A stretch of 64,000 bases of DNA from Cyanobium sp. CACIAM 14 (GTDB taxonomy: Bacteria > Cyanobacteriota > Cyanobacteriia > PCC-6307 > Cyanobiaceae), in the NCBI GenBank assembly GCA_000708525.1, contig JMRP01000003.1:1-64000 (forward strand), written 5' to 3'. The translations under genes were made by a program, and so were the position numbers. How positions within the stretch are numbered: the first letter of the stretch is position 1; every line of letters begins with the position of its first letter. Below the pieces are notes generated by a model. That model was not told the DNA's origin. It saw only the letters and a program-made list of their open reading frames with translations, and did no database searches. Below are positions 63,615-64,000 of the stretch, piece after piece.

Positions 63615-64000
63615 CTACACCGGCAGGCGCAGGCTGGCGGCCCAGGACAACGCCACCAGCAGCGCTGAGCACCATAGACAGGCCTGCAGGCCGCCGGCGA
63701 GGAAGAGGGCACCCGAGAGCAGCGTGCCCAGCAGGCGACCGGCCGCGTTGGCCATGTAGTAGAAGCCCACGTCGAGGCTCACCCGCTCGCTGCCGGCGTA
63801 GGCCAGCACCATGTAGCTGTGGATCGAGGAATTCAGGGCGAACACCACGCCGAAGGCCGCCAGTCCTGCCACGACCGCCACGCCGGGATGGACCACCTGG
63901 CGCCACAGGGCGACCGCGATCAGGGCCGGAATGGCGGTGAGCACCGCTGCCCAGAACTGCACCGCGGCGGGGCCGGGCGGGCGGCCGCTGCCCCAGCTGC
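63615..64000 (-). CDS. MFS permease, ArsJ-like, C-terminal part (5' end outside window)
   Basis: Partial, open at the right edge on the minus strand; about 128 residues are visible and no stop or clear start precedes the edge. Four hydrophobic helices are seen, with the segment VSLDVGFYYMANAAGRLLGTLLSGALFLAGG, which I associate with ArsJ, a permease that exports organoarsenicals such as 1-arseno-3-phosphoglycerate. FALNSSIHSYMVLAYAG is consistent. In arsJ loci a GAPDH gene is usually adjacent; it would lie to the right and cannot be checked here. Without the rest, a general MFS call is safer. Confidence 0.65.
   Translation of the reverse strand, partial: SWGSGRPPGPAAVQFWAAVLTAIPALIAVALWRQVVHPGVAVVAGLAAFGVVFALNSSIHSYMVLAYAGSERVSLDVGFYYMANAAGRLLGTLLSGALFLAGGLQACLWCSALLVALSWAASLRLPV

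Noticed and set aside
61144-63759. An 871-residue open frame overlapping lnt and the mechanosensitive channel
   Set aside because: It is a shadow in another frame: low-complexity Gly/Arg/Ala in its first half and Gln/His/Gly in its second, with no motif, crossing two real genes on opposite strands.

Overview
The window is a stretch of chromosome from a high-G+C picocyanobacterium, probably of the Cyanobium / Synechococcus group. The pointers are lineage-typical genes: a clpR-clpP pair beside ilvC and cbiB, a Ycf46 ATPase at the end of an rpmH-rnpA-yidC run, a DUF2808 and a DUF4359 protein, a long ribosome-hibernation factor (LrtA type), a chloroplast-like pyruvate dehydrogenase E2, and a ddl - unknown - ftsQ - ftsZ division cluster. 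By eye the DNA is about two thirds to 70% G+C. Genes are packed closely, often overlapping by 1-14 bases, and no stretch above 300 bases lacks a gene. I saw no insertion sequence, prophage, CRISPR array or integrase. Only two protein genes are partial, both cut by the window edges.

Layout. 1-3.6 kb: end of comEC, tRNA-Ser, a group 4 glycosyltransferase and an undecaprenyl-phosphate sugar transferase. 3.7-8.4 kb (minus): PIN/TRAM protein, clpR, clpP, ilvC, cbiB. 8.4-10.6 kb: hemW facing panB, then the SRP RNA. 10.7-15.8 kb (minus): miaB, ddl, an unknown membrane protein, ftsQ, ftsZ. 15.9-18.0 kb: an enolase-superfamily epimerase overlapping a DUF1611 gene, the arrangement of the DgcA-DgcN D-glutamate route. 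18.1-21.4 kb: tRNA-His, then a translationally coupled trio (DUF4359, cytosine-deaminase-like amidohydrolase, FAD-linked oxidase) of unknown pathway. 21.4-25.9 kb (minus): murA, tRNA-Leu(CAA), argD, folC, pentapeptide protein. 26.2-29.8 kb: tRNA-Leu(CAG), a small unknown, a TrmH-type methyltransferase, lpdA, trpC. 29.8-35.9 kb: methyltransferase, rpsD with a clear terminator, yidD, a glutaredoxin-like protein, murE, a cysteine-lyase-like enzyme, MscS. 36.0-42.4 kb (minus): sppA, aroH, DUF2808, rpmH, rnpA, PH protein, yidC, DUF177, ycf46. 42.5-52.2 kb: EamA permease, ArnT-like glycosyltransferase, histidine kinase and response regulator, a second group 4 glycosyltransferase, MFS permease, recO, deoC, hpf. 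52.2-59.1 kb (plus): lipB, acyl-ACP synthetase, ylqD, pyruvate dehydrogenase E2, queA, a phytanoyl-CoA-dioxygenase-like gene. 59.2-64 kb: Fe superoxide dismutase, FKBP isomerase, a coiled-coil protein, lnt, a second MscS, and the end of an ArsJ-like efflux permease.

How it fits together. Most genes are housekeeping: wall synthesis and division (murA, murE, ddl, ftsQ, ftsZ), membrane protein insertion (yidC, yidD, SRP RNA), pyruvate dehydrogenase with its lipoate supply (lpdA, E2, lipB, acyl-ACP synthetase), proteolysis (ClpP/ClpR) and tRNA modification (miaB, queA). The least explained parts are the DgcA-DgcN-like pair, the amidohydrolase/FAD-oxidase trio, the small gene between ddl and ftsQ, and the orphan minus-strand terminator upstream of sppA.
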